DNA of 63,245 bases from Firmicutes bacterium UBA5449 (GTDB lineage Bacteria > Bacillota > SHA-98 > UBA4971): contig DIQZ01000045.1 of assembly GCA_002424305.1 (NCBI GenBank), positions 391 to 63,635 of the forward strand. The letters run 5' to 3'. The position numbers and the translations under genes are program-made. This document shows, piece by piece, positions 26,337 through 34,491 of the stretch. The notes beneath the pieces are model-generated. The model was not told the origin of the DNA and did not search any database. It was given only the letters and a program-made list of their open reading frames with translations. Numbering within the stretch: position 1 is the first letter of the stretch; the number at the start of each line of letters is the position of its first letter.

Positions 26337-26364
26337 CGTGGGTTAGAAACACCCACGCCCTTTT
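26337..26364 (+). terminator. First terminator hairpin in the exporter leader
   Basis: CGTGGGT (26337-26343) and ACCCACG (26351-26357) form a perfect 7-bp stem with a 7-base loop, followed by CCC and TTTT. Confidence 0.65.
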
Positions 26365-26401
26365 GACTATGATGGACTGCTTATTGTTTCTGTCATTTCA
26401 G

Positions 26402-26430
26402 AGAGCCGTGGGAATCCCGCGGCTCTTTCT
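26402..26430 (+). terminator. Second terminator hairpin in the exporter leader
   Basis: AGAGCCGTGGG (26402-26412) and CCCGCGGCTCT (26416-26426) form an 11-bp stem with one G-T pair and a three-base loop, followed by TTCTT. It lies 44 bases before the ABC ATPase gene. Confidence 0.8.
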
Positions 26431-26473
26431 TAATCTCTGTGGGTTTGATGTGAGAAAGTGAGGTTTTATCAAA

Positions 26474-27328
26474 ATGCAGTCCGCACTGGAATGTTGTGAT
26501 GCCAGAAAGGTTTTCTACGTGAAACGAGAGAGAAAGAGTACTTCGATGCTAACTCGTCTCTTTGCTAAAGTTATACCTAAGTATGAGCCGGTAGAAGCAG
26601 TAGACAGACTTACTTTTCACGTGAAGCCCGGGGAGATATTTGGTATCCTCGGTCCTAACGGTTCAGGAAAATCGACTCTGATACGATTGATCTCAACGCT
26701 TCTTCTGCCTGATGCAGGTTGCATTACAGTCTTTGGGCATGATGTAGTCAAGGAGAGGTACCAAGTCAGGAAGCTAATTAACAGGGTTTCAGTGGACGCT
26801 GCCTTTTTTAAGGGGCTCTCAGCTATGGAGAATTTAAGCTATGCAGCAAGGCTCTACGGGCTTGAAGGCGGGGCTTGGCAGACTACGGCTACTGACATTC
26901 TCTGCCGTCTGGGTCTCGAAAGCGACAAGCTTCATGAACCGCTTGAGGATTTATCCAGGGGGATGCAGCAAAAAATCGCTGTGGCCAGGGCTCTTCTCAC
27001 CCGTCCCTTGTTGCTCCTTCTGGATGAGCCTACAACAGGGTTAGACCCTGTGTCCAAAAGAGATGTTCAGGATTTTGTCCTGGAGGAAAGAGAGCGTCGT
27101 GGGACTACGGTAGTCCTTACCACCCATGATATGCAGGAAGCTGATAGACTTTGTGACAGGATTGCTGTTATTGACCATGGCAAGTTTGTGGCCTTGGATA
27201 CGCCTGAGGGACTTAAGTCCCTTATATCAACCAATGGTGAGAGCGTAACCTTGGAAGAAGTCTTCTTTAGCTTGACAGGCAAAACATTGAGGAGCTCAGG
27301 AAGATGCGAAAACGGAAATGCAGTCTAG
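26474..27328 (+). CDS. ABC-2 exporter ATP-binding protein (DrrA-like)
   Basis: This 284-residue nucleotide-binding subunit has Walker A GPNGSGKST (about residue 65), signature LSRGMQQKI and Walker B LLLLDEPTTGLDP, with the H-loop LTTHD. The family powers ABC-2 exporters for drugs, lipids or polysaccharides. The next gene encodes the membrane partner. A promoter, leader ORF and two terminators upstream suggest inducible expression, as seen for some antibiotic-resistance exporters. GTGAGG serves as a modest ribosome-binding site. Confidence 0.9.
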   Translation: MQSALECCDARKVFYVKRERKSTSMLTRLFAKVIPKYEPVEAVDRLTFHVKPGEIFGILGPNGSGKSTLIRLISTLLLPDAGCITVFGHDVVKERYQVRKLINRVSVDAAFFKGLSAMENLSYAARLYGLEGGAWQTTATDILCRLGLESDKLHEPLEDLSRGMQQKIAVARALLTRPLLLLLDEPTTGLDPVSKRDVQDFVLEERERRGTTVVLTTHDMQEADRLCDRIAVIDHGKFVALDTPEGLKSLISTNGESVTLEEVFFSLTGKTLRSSGRCENGNAV

Positions 27329-27357
27329 ATTGCGTATATCCTAATCGGTAGGGAGAG

Positions 27358-28173
27358 ATGGCACCTATGCTGGACTTTAATAGGGAGCTCCGAAGGAGCT
27401 ATGCTTTGGTCGAGCGAAATTTCAATCTGATAAAGAGGTACCTCGGCTGGGAAGTTGTGTTCATGGTTTATACAGTGGTCAATACTTTGACAATAGCGTT
27501 TATCGGTCTATCGCCTGACGGGTCAGGACAAGATAGAGTCCTTTATCTGGTGGTTGGGGCTTTGCTTTGGGGATTCTTGTCTGTTCTTTTCCACGAAGTT
27601 GCTGAATCTGTGCAGTGGGAGCGGTGGGAAGGGACAATTGAATACTCTTTTATGGCGCCTATGAGAAGATTTACATATCTTGGCGGAGTATGCTTATTCG
27701 CTGCCGCTTATGGGGCCATAAGGACAGTCATAGTTATGTGCGCGGTAGTAGGCATTTTTGATCTTGATCTCGGCTCTGCGAACCTTCTTGCCGGGCTTAT
27801 TGTACTTCTTCTGTCGAGCCTGTCATTTATCGGGGTAGGACTCATGGCTGCGACACTTCCTCTAATGTCCCCTGAGAAGGGGTCGCAAGCAGCGCACATA
27901 TTGGAGGCTGCGATTTTATTGGTCTCAGGTGTATATTACGATGTAAGTGTATTGCCTGTATGGATGCAAAGGCTATCCAAAATATCACCTGCTACCTATA
28001 CATTGAGGGCAGCACGGGCAGCGCTTCTGGACGGGGCGTCCCTCTTTGACATAAGAAGTGATTTGCTGGTGCTCTTGGCTACCGGAGCGATTTTGATTCC
28101 ACTGGGATTACTGGTTTTCAACCAGGGTGAGCTCTACGCCATGCGCACGGGAAAGCTGAAGCGGAGTGGGTAA
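27358..28173 (+). CDS. ABC-2 type exporter permease
   Basis: The 271-residue membrane protein has six hydrophobic segments after a short cytoplasmic N-terminus (LRRSYALVERNFNLIKRYLG), the arrangement of ABC-2 permeases such as DrrB and NodJ. It follows its ATPase after 29 bases, with GGGAG directly before the ATG. The exported substrate cannot be read from sequence. Confidence 0.87.
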   Translation: MAPMLDFNRELRRSYALVERNFNLIKRYLGWEVVFMVYTVVNTLTIAFIGLSPDGSGQDRVLYLVVGALLWGFLSVLFHEVAESVQWERWEGTIEYSFMAPMRRFTYLGGVCLFAAAYGAIRTVIVMCAVVGIFDLDLGSANLLAGLIVLLLSSLSFIGVGLMAATLPLMSPEKGSQAAHILEAAILLVSGVYYDVSVLPVWMQRLSKISPATYTLRAARAALLDGASLFDIRSDLLVLLATGAILIPLGLLVFNQGELYAMRTGKLKRSG

Positions 28174-28215
28174 CATTGTGCCAAGATTCATCTGTTGGGT
28201 ATCCTGTTAAATCAA

Positions 28216-28244
28216 TTGCTGGGGTATAGTGTTTGTGCTATAAT
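28216..28244 (+). promoter_or_regulatory. Promoter of the rpmE-prfA operon
   Basis: TATAAT at 28239-28244 is preceded by TGC (extended -10) and by TTGCTG at 28216-28221 with a 17-base spacer. It lies about 55 bases before rpmE. Confidence 0.75.
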
Positions 28245-28301
28245 ACTTAATTGGCGAGGTTGTGGTTATTAACTGCATAGACTCGCAGGGAGGTGGACTT
28301 A

Positions 28302-28505
28302 TTGAAGAAGGGAATACATCCTGAATACTCTATGACTACTGTTACATGTGCGTGTGGGGAGAAGTTCGAGGTTGGCTCGACTCGTAAGGACTTGAGGGTA
28401 GAGATCTGTTCAAAGTGCCACCCTATGTTCACCGGCAAACAGAGAATAGTAGATACAGGTGGCCGGGTGGAGCGTTTCATGAAGAGGCACAAGCTCAACA
28501 AGTAG
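28302..28505 (+). CDS. rpmE: Ribosomal protein L31, zinc-binding form
   Basis: The 67-residue bL31 protein begins MKKGIHPEY, the standard start, from a TTG behind GGGAGGTGG; a GTG nine bases earlier lies inside that site. CAC and CSKCHP supply the zinc-binding cysteines of the zinc-containing form, which suggests the cell may also keep a zinc-free paralogue. The C-terminus (GGRVERFMKRHKL) is typical. It heads the run to prfA and prmC, a common Firmicutes arrangement. Confidence 0.96.
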   Translation: MKKGIHPEYSMTTVTCACGEKFEVGSTRKDLRVEICSKCHPMFTGKQRIVDTGGRVERFMKRHKLNK

Positions 28506-28533
28506 TCTTAATCTGGTACGGGGGGCGTGCGGC

Positions 28534-29412
28534 TTGAACAAGGAGTTCTCCTACGGCGGTCAGGCTGTGATAGAAGGCGTGATGATGCGAGGCAGGCAAA
28601 GTATGGCAATTGCTGTGAGGAGGCCTGACTCAAGTATCATTGTGGAGAATAAGCCTGTAGGGACGCTGACCGCAAGGTATCCTGTATTAGGATTGCCGAT
28701 TATACGGGGAGTTGTCGCGTTCATTGAAACGCTGATAATAGGATTTAGCGCATTGATGTTCTCTGCGGATCAAGCTGCCGGAATGGATGAAGAGGAGCAG
28801 CTAAAACCGTGGGAACTTGCGTTAACCCTTTTGGTGGCCTTTGCGCTTTTTGTCGGTCTTTTTATTGTGCTTCCTAATGTTGTTGCAATTCAGATTCAGA
28901 AACTCATTCATAATAGGGTTTTGGTTAATCTGACAGAAGGCATATTTAGAATCGCCATCTTTATTGCATATATTGTAGCAGTCTCAAGGCTTGAAGACAT
29001 CCAGCGGGTGTTTCAGTACCATGGTGCAGAGCATAAGGTGATCCATACTTTTGAAGCAGGGCAAGAGCTTTCTGTGGAGAATACTAAACCCTACACAATT
29101 CTTCATCCTAGATGCGGCACTGCATTCTTGCTTATCGTAATGGTTACCATGGTGCTGGTATACTCACTTCTTCTCCGCCCCAACACCCTTGCGATGAGAA
29201 TTCTTAGTCGACTTGCGTTGCTTCCGGTTGTGACTGGGATATCATATGAAGTGATTAAACTTGCAGGTAGGTCTAATCCGCCTAAATTCATTCAATGGAT
29301 AATAGCGCCGGGACTTTGGCTGCAGAAGCTCACCTGCCAAGAGCCGGATGAAGATCAGATCGAAGTGGCAATTACGGCTCTTTCGAGCGTGCTTGAGGCG
29401 GACGGCGCTTAG
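28534..29412 (+). CDS. yqhQ: DUF1385 (YqhQ-like) membrane protein
   Basis: The 292-residue protein opens with FSYGGQAVIEGVMMRGRQSMAIAVR, the hallmark of DUF1385, and contains about four membrane segments plus a conserved FQYHGAEHKVIH and HPRCGTAFLLIV region. The family is widespread in Firmicutes between rpmE and prfA; its biochemical role is not established. The His, Glu and Cys pattern suggests metal binding, but that is a guess. It starts at TTG behind GGGGGGCG. Confidence 0.9.
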   Translation: MNKEFSYGGQAVIEGVMMRGRQSMAIAVRRPDSSIIVENKPVGTLTARYPVLGLPIIRGVVAFIETLIIGFSALMFSADQAAGMDEEEQLKPWELALTLLVAFALFVGLFIVLPNVVAIQIQKLIHNRVLVNLTEGIFRIAIFIAYIVAVSRLEDIQRVFQYHGAEHKVIHTFEAGQELSVENTKPYTILHPRCGTAFLLIVMVTMVLVYSLLLRPNTLAMRILSRLALLPVVTGISYEVIKLAGRSNPPKFIQWIIAPGLWLQKLTCQEPDEDQIEVAITALSSVLEADGA

Positions 29413-29453
29413 AGAAGATATTTGGTATGCCGTTTCCCTCAAGGGGGTGAGAT

Positions 29454-30524
29454 GTGATGCAAAGTAGACTTGATGAGATCGAGCAGCGTTATATTGACCT
29501 CGAGTCAGAGCTTGCGAACCCTGAAGTCGTGACAGATCAAGAGAAGTTCAGGGATATTGCTAAGGCTCATGCAGACCTCGAAGAGATTGTGACGAAATAC
29601 AGGCAGTACAAAAATGTTCAGACAGATCTTCAAGAAGCCAAGGAAATGCTTGAATCAGGCGCTGATGATGAGTTGGAAGAGTTCCTCCATTCGGAACTGG
29701 AGCGTCTCGAGGAAGACGAAGCTAAGCTGGAAGAGGAGCTGAAAATCTTACTCCTCCCTAAAGACCCGAATGACGACAAAGACGTTATTGTCGAGATTCG
29801 AGGAGGGACCGGAGGAGAAGAAGCTGCGCTTTTTGCTGCGGATCTAATGCGAATGTATATGAGGTACGCAGAGCAAAATAGCTGGCAAGTTGAGATTATG
29901 AGTTCAAACCCGACTGACCTCGGGGGGTTCAAGGAAGTAATCTTTGCTGTCCAGGGGCGAGGCGCATACAGCAGACTGAAGTATGAAAGCGGTGTTCATA
30001 GGGTTCAGCGAATTCCTAACACTGAAGCTTCAGGCAGAATTCACACATCAACAGCTACTGTAGCTGTGTTACCGGAGGCAGAAGACGTAGAGCTGGAGAT
30101 AAGGTCTGATGAATTGCGTATTGACGTGTTCAGATCCACAGGACACGGCGGTCAAAGCGTGAACACCACTGATTCTGCTGTTCGAATAACGCATATGCCT
30201 ACAGGAATGGTGGTTACATGCCAGGATGAGAAGTCTCAGATAAAGAACAGAGGAAAAGCCCTTCGCGTTTTGCGGGCAAGACTTCTTGACAAACTGGAAA
30301 GCGAGCAAAAAGCGGAATTGGATGAAGCCAGACGTATACAGGTAGGAACCGGGGAGCGCAGTGAGCGCATACGCACCTATAACTATCCGCAGAATCGATT
30401 GACTGACCATAGAATCGGCCTTACCTTATACAGGCTCGGCGAAATCCTTGAGGGGAATATTGATGAAGTTGTCGATACCCTTATGGTGGTTGAGCAGAGC
30501 GAGAGGCTGAAGAAAATTGGTTGA
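29454..30524 (+). CDS. prfA: Peptide chain release factor 1
   Basis: RF1 recognises UAA and UAG and triggers peptide release. The 356-residue protein carries the GGQ motif (STGHGGQSVNTTDSAVRITH), whose Gln is methylated by the next gene's product, and the usual coiled N-terminal domain. GGGGG lies upstream of both GTG 29454 and ATG 29457, so the exact first codon is uncertain by one residue. It overlaps prmC by eight bases. Confidence 0.97.
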   Translation: MMQSRLDEIEQRYIDLESELANPEVVTDQEKFRDIAKAHADLEEIVTKYRQYKNVQTDLQEAKEMLESGADDELEEFLHSELERLEEDEAKLEEELKILLLPKDPNDDKDVIVEIRGGTGGEEAALFAADLMRMYMRYAEQNSWQVEIMSSNPTDLGGFKEVIFAVQGRGAYSRLKYESGVHRVQRIPNTEASGRIHTSTATVAVLPEAEDVELEIRSDELRIDVFRSTGHGGQSVNTTDSAVRITHMPTGMVVTCQDEKSQIKNRGKALRVLRARLLDKLESEQKAELDEARRIQVGTGERSERIRTYNYPQNRLTDHRIGLTLYRLGEILEGNIDEVVDTLMVVEQSERLKKIG

Positions 30525-31404
30525 ACCTATTGGAATTGTTACTGTCAAGGATGCGCTTTTCGCTGCTACTCAGCGATTACGCGAAGCGGGTATTGAAGGC
30601 GCACGATTGGATGCAGAGGTTTTGCTCGCGCACATACTGAGAACCAATCGTGAGTACCTCTACACATATCCTGAAATACGCCTTGACTATAATGAATATG
30701 GAAGATATCAGGCAGCTCTGGAGCGCAGGTTAACCAGGCTGCCTGTAGCTTATATTACAGGTAAAAAGGAGTTTATGTCCCTGGAGTTCATCGTAGATGA
30801 CAACGTGCTCATACCTAGGCCGGAAACTGAGGTTCTTGTGGAAGAAGTCATTTGCCGACTCAGAATCCCTTGTCTTAAAGATAGTTCTGTAATCATTGCA
30901 GATATAGGGACAGGAAGCGGAGCCATAGCAGTGAGTGTTGCGTGGTTTCTAAAGACGGCTGAGGTTATAGCGACGGATATTTCACCGGGGGCACTTATCA
31001 TAGCTCAGGAGAATGCCGAAAGGCATCAGGTAGACCACAGGATAAAGTTCCTCCAAGGCGACCTCATATCCGCTCTTGCAGGGGAGGGGCTGGAACACAA
31101 AATTAATGCAATTGTCAGCAACCCACCATACCTATCAAGGAGAGAGGTGGCCGCTGTTTCGCCGGAAGTGAAACGGGAGCCGGAATCAGCTCTCTTGGGT
31201 GGAGAAGAAGGGCTTGACTTTTCCAAAGCTATCCTTCAAGGTTCCCGGAACTATTTGGCGGCGGGTGGATTTGTCGCTCTTGAAGTAGGTCATGATCAAG
31301 CCGGGCATCTGGCTGAATTTGCCAAGAAGACGTTGGGATACGGTGAAGTTGAAGTCGTGTTGGATTTAGCCGGAATTGAGAGAGTAGTAGTAGCAAGCTG
31401 TTAG
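30517..31404 (+). CDS. prmC: Release factor glutamine methyltransferase
   Basis: PrmC methylates the Gln of the GGQ motif in release factors using S-adenosylmethionine. The 295-residue protein has the SAM-binding motif ADIGTGSGAIAVSVA and the catalytic NPPY (IVSNPPYLSRREV). The TTG start overlaps the end of prfA, with GAGAGG about ten bases upstream, implying coupled translation. Confidence 0.95.
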   Translation: MVEPIGIVTVKDALFAATQRLREAGIEGARLDAEVLLAHILRTNREYLYTYPEIRLDYNEYGRYQAALERRLTRLPVAYITGKKEFMSLEFIVDDNVLIPRPETEVLVEEVICRLRIPCLKDSSVIIADIGTGSGAIAVSVAWFLKTAEVIATDISPGALIIAQENAERHQVDHRIKFLQGDLISALAGEGLEHKINAIVSNPPYLSRREVAAVSPEVKREPESALLGGEEGLDFSKAILQGSRNYLAAGGFVALEVGHDQAGHLAEFAKKTLGYGEVEVVLDLAGIERVVVASC

Positions 31405-31421
31405 CTTCCAGGAGTGGAGGT

Positions 31422-32495
31422 GTGGAGAAAAGACCCTTGAAAGAGACAGAGATAGTGAAAGTAGATCCAAATGGTCCGGATATTCATGTAATAGAGCGAG
31501 CTGCCTCCATAATCAAGGGGGGAGGCCTTGTCGCGTTTCCAACTGAGACTGTATATGGCTTAGGCGCTGACGGACTGCGTACTGATACTGTGGACAAGAT
31601 ATTTGTGGCAAAAGGTAGACCCGAGGATAACCCCCTTATCCTCCATGTTGCATCCCCTGAAGACGTGTTGCGGGTTGCAATGGAGGTTCCCACTGAGGCA
31701 GAGAAACTCATTCAACTCTTTTGGCCCGGCCCTCTTACCTTAGTCCTTCCGAAGAAACGCGAGGTGCCTGACATTGTTTCTGCAGGCCTCCCTACAATAG
31801 GCGTACGAATGCCTGATAATACCATAGCCTTAACCCTGATCGCTGAGTCAGGGACTCTTCTAGCTGCTCCAAGTGCTAACCTTTCAGGGAGACCCAGCCC
31901 TACTGAGGCAAATCACGTGGTAGCTGACATGTGGGGGAAAATCGACCTCATACTGGACGGAGGGCCTACCCGTATAGGTGTAGAGTCAACTGTTTTGGAC
32001 ATGACTCAGAGTCCTCCTCGAATTCTAAGACCGGGAAGTGTTACTTCGGAGGAGCTTGAGAGTGTGCTTGGACATGTTGATGCGCCAATCCGGAAAGGCG
32101 AAGACAGGTCTTGCCTGAGACAGACAGCCCCGAGCATGAAGTATTCCCATTACGCCATAAACATACCGCTCGTCCTTGTTCAGGGCGAACCTAAGGCCAT
32201 TGTCAGCCGAATACAGGAGGAGGCCGGGAATTGTCGGCGCCTTGGCAAGAGGGTCGGTATCATGAGTTCTGAAGAAAGTAAGGCAGAGTACTTAGAATAC
32301 GCGGATGTGGTAAGGTCTCTTGGCTCAAGATATGACCTTACTCAAGTTGCAGCAAGCCTCTACCGCATGTTACGCAGTTTCGAGACTTGCGGAATTCATG
32401 TTTTGTTTGCAGAGGGGTTCAGTGAAACCGGTCTCGGATTCGCAATCATGAATAGGCTGCGACAAGCTGCAAGAGGGCGGATTATCAATGTATGA
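31422..32495 (+). CDS. sua5: Threonylcarbamoyl-AMP synthase, Sua5 type
   Basis: The YrdC domain (about residues 20-215) starts with the KGGGLVAFPTETVYGLGAD segment and includes KGRPEDNPLILH. A C-terminal Sua5 domain of about 120 residues follows. The enzyme makes threonylcarbamoyl-AMP for the t6A modification at position 37 of ANN-decoding tRNAs. Length 357 fits the long Sua5 form. It starts at GTG with GGAGTGGAGG, 18 bases after prmC, a conserved Firmicutes neighbourhood. Confidence 0.94.
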   Translation: MEKRPLKETEIVKVDPNGPDIHVIERAASIIKGGGLVAFPTETVYGLGADGLRTDTVDKIFVAKGRPEDNPLILHVASPEDVLRVAMEVPTEAEKLIQLFWPGPLTLVLPKKREVPDIVSAGLPTIGVRMPDNTIALTLIAESGTLLAAPSANLSGRPSPTEANHVVADMWGKIDLILDGGPTRIGVESTVLDMTQSPPRILRPGSVTSEELESVLGHVDAPIRKGEDRSCLRQTAPSMKYSHYAINIPLVLVQGEPKAIVSRIQEEAGNCRRLGKRVGIMSSEESKAEYLEYADVVRSLGSRYDLTQVAASLYRMLRSFETCGIHVLFAEGFSETGLGFAIMNRLRQAARGRIINV

Positions 32496-32552
32496 TGCTG
32501 TATTATGGCAACACGGGATGCATTACTCCTTCCAACAAGGGGGTGTTGTCTG

Positions 32553-33086
32553 ATGAAACCACCGGAGACAATCGTATTGGTTTGTACGGGGAATACGTGT
32601 AGGAGCGTTATGGCTGAAGCTATGTTGAGGCAAGCGTTTGACGAGGCCTTAGGGGATTTCGCCAAAGATGTGAATGTAATTTCAGCGGGGGTTTCCGCAT
32701 GTCCCGGTGACCCTGCGTCTCGCCACGCTGAGACAGCCATGGAAGAGCTTGGGCTTGATGTATCCCATCATCAAGCTTCTCCGGTTTCAGGTAAGACGCT
32801 AAGTGACGCTGATCTCGTATTGACTATGACAATAGCTCAAAAAGATAAGCTGTTGAAAGACTATGCGTTGATTGAAGGGAAGATCATGACTCTTATTGAG
32901 TTTGCCGACTTAGCTGAAGAACTCGGCGAAGACATAGAAGACCCTTTTGGTGGTTCTCTTGAAACCTACCGGGGCAGTGCCCACCAAATCAGCAGAGCGG
33001 TTAAGGTCATAACAAGGAAAATTAAAGATTTATTTGAATCAAGTAGGTTAAGGACAGACAGTCACGAAGATCTGCATGAAAATTGA
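32553..33086 (+). CDS. ywlE: Low-molecular-weight phosphatase, probably protein-arginine phosphatase
   Basis: The P-loop is VCTGNTCRS (Cys11, Arg17). In B. subtilis YwlE a Thr at the equivalent of Thr15 favours phosphoarginine, while tyrosine phosphatases have Ile there; so arginine phosphatase activity is likely. The DP dipeptide of the general acid loop (EDPFGGS) is present near residue 130. ATG 32553 follows AAGGGGGTG; the upstream extension lacks such a site. The position after sua5 matches the B. subtilis order. Confidence 0.88.
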   Translation: MKPPETIVLVCTGNTCRSVMAEAMLRQAFDEALGDFAKDVNVISAGVSACPGDPASRHAETAMEELGLDVSHHQASPVSGKTLSDADLVLTMTIAQKDKLLKDYALIEGKIMTLIEFADLAEELGEDIEDPFGGSLETYRGSAHQISRAVKVITRKIKDLFESSRLRTDSHEDLHEN

Positions 33087-33191
33087 CTGCGTAGGCTTAG
33101 AGATAAGTGAGAGTCTCAAATTGCCGGAAGCCGTCATGCAAGACGGGCAGGCAAAATAGCTATAGACAAAACCGGAAAGGAAGAGGTTCTT

Positions 33192-33821
33192 ATGTCAACA
33201 GTTCACCTAATGGATCACCCACTCATTCAGCACAAGCTTGCTCTCATCAGGGACAAGACTACAGGCTCAAAAGACTTTCGAGATCTTGTAGCTGAGATTT
33301 CCACTCTCATGGCATATGAGGTTACCAGAGACCTACCGCTTGAAGACACTGAAGTCGAGACCCCAATCAGCGTAGCGAAAGCCAGGGTTATCTCAGGCAA
33401 GAAAGTCGGGGTCGTTGCTGTTTTAAGGGCAGGCCTCGGAATGGTAGAGGGTATGCTCAGGCTTATACCTGCAGCTAAGGTAGGACATATCGGTATCTAT
33501 CGAGATCCTGAAACACTGAAGCCTGTAGACTACTACTGCAAGTTGCCTCCGGATGTAGGTGAACGCGATCTCATATTGGTTGATCCCATGTTAGCTACAG
33601 GTGGGTCTGCTACCTGTGCCATAAGATTCCTGAAGGAAAGGGGCGCAACCAACATAAAGCTGGTTGTGCTGGTATCCGCTCCGGAAGGTATCAAGATGGT
33701 ACAGGAGAGTCATCCTGACGTAGACATATATACCGCTGCAATTGATGAATGCCTGAACTCACATGGTTACATAGTGCCCGGACTTGGCGATGCGGGGGAC
33801 AGGCTTTTCGGAACTAAGTAG
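33192..33821 (+). CDS. upp: Uracil phosphoribosyltransferase
   Basis: Upp converts uracil and PRPP to UMP. The 209-residue protein shows the PRPP-binding loop LVDPMLATGGSA and the C-terminal uracil-binding GYIVPGLGDAGDRLFGTK. AAAGGAAGAGG precedes the ATG. Uracil released by PsuG (3.7 kb) would be a natural input. In the usual Firmicutes order rpiB and glyA often lie before upp; they are absent here. Confidence 0.96.
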   Translation: MSTVHLMDHPLIQHKLALIRDKTTGSKDFRDLVAEISTLMAYEVTRDLPLEDTEVETPISVAKARVISGKKVGVVAVLRAGLGMVEGMLRLIPAAKVGHIGIYRDPETLKPVDYYCKLPPDVGERDLILVDPMLATGGSATCAIRFLKERGATNIKLVVLVSAPEGIKMVQESHPDVDIYTAAIDECLNSHGYIVPGLGDAGDRLFGTK

Positions 33822-33857
33822 GGCTTTTCGCCCTAAGTGGAGAAGGAATGAGTTGAG

Positions 33858-34316
33858 TTGAGCAAGGAGTTTATAAGGCCGTCCTGGGACGAATACTTCA
33901 TAGGAATTGCCAAGCTTGTCGCCGGCCGGTCAACATGCCTGAGAAGGCAAGTAGGCGCAGTGGCTGTGAGAGACAGACGTATTCTGGCCACAGGATACAA
34001 TGGGGCGCCCGCAGGGCTTGCCCATTGCGCAGAAGTAGGGTGTATAAGGGAAGAGAGACACGTACCTTCGGGCGAGCGTCATGAGCTTTGCAGAGGGCTC
34101 CATGCAGAACAGAATGTGATAATTCAGGCAGCTCTTCATGGAATAAGTATCCAAGGGGCTACTGTATATATTACAAACTATCCATGCTCATTATGTGTAA
34201 AGATGCTTATTAATGCAGGCATCCGGGACATAGTCTATTTTGGGGATTACCCGGATGAGCTTGCCTCTGAGATTCTGAAGGAGGCAGGCTTGAAGATCCG
34301 TCAATATATGGGGTGA
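33858..34316 (+). CDS. comEB: dCMP deaminase (ComEB type)
   Basis: This 152-residue zinc cytidine/deoxycytidylate deaminase has the catalytic motif LHAEQNVI and the zinc ligands in PCSLCVKM. It makes dUMP for thymidylate synthesis. It starts at TTG after GAAGGAATGAG. A short hairpin AGGGC-TTTTC-GCCCT sits in the gap after upp without a T-run. Confidence 0.92.
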   Translation: MSKEFIRPSWDEYFIGIAKLVAGRSTCLRRQVGAVAVRDRRILATGYNGAPAGLAHCAEVGCIREERHVPSGERHELCRGLHAEQNVIIQAALHGISIQGATVYITNYPCSLCVKMLINAGIRDIVYFGDYPDELASEILKEAGLKIRQYMG

Positions 34317-34360
34317 AAAGACAGTTACCGACAGGAGCCGGGGCGAAGTTGAGACCAACC

Positions 34361-34389
34361 TTGACATGCCCATATACCTGGGTTAGAAT
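34361..34389 (+). promoter_or_regulatory. Strong sigma-A promoter of the tagO/wecA-like gene
   Basis: TTGACA (34361-34366, perfect), 17 bases, TAGAAT (34384-34389, one mismatch). Transcription would start near 34396, downstream of the GTG at 34390 that opens the longer frame, so the real start of translation must be further in. Confidence 0.88.
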
Positions 34390-34491
34390 GTGGACGACAG
34401 TCATAGATATGCTCTTAACCTGCATGATACCTCAATAATCTCAAAAGTACATACACAAGCCCTTAAATTGAGAGGAGAAAGCCGGCCTCAA

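Larger units (their letters stand above)
26195..26430 (+). promoter_or_regulatory. Candidate transcription attenuator with leader peptide
   Basis: Between a strong promoter and the exporter genes lie a short translated-looking ORF and two terminator hairpins. GACCCC (26297-26302) can pair with GGGGTC (26248-26253) or, over five bases, with GGGTC (26333-26337); CCCTGA (26304-26309) can pair with TCAGGG (26330-26335). These mutually exclusive pairings are the usual architecture of ribosome-controlled attenuation. Alternatively the region is a short noncoding RNA. I recognise no known riboswitch class. Confidence 0.5.

Noticed and set aside
33822..33836. Short hairpin AGGGC-TTTTC-GCCCT after upp as terminator
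   Set aside because: The stem has only 5 bp and no T-run follows; the next gene is 22 bases downstream and likely co-transcribed.
34390..34491. Upstream GTG start of the TagO/WecA-like gene
   Set aside because: GTG 34390 directly follows the -10 box of a near-perfect promoter and precedes the predicted transcription start.
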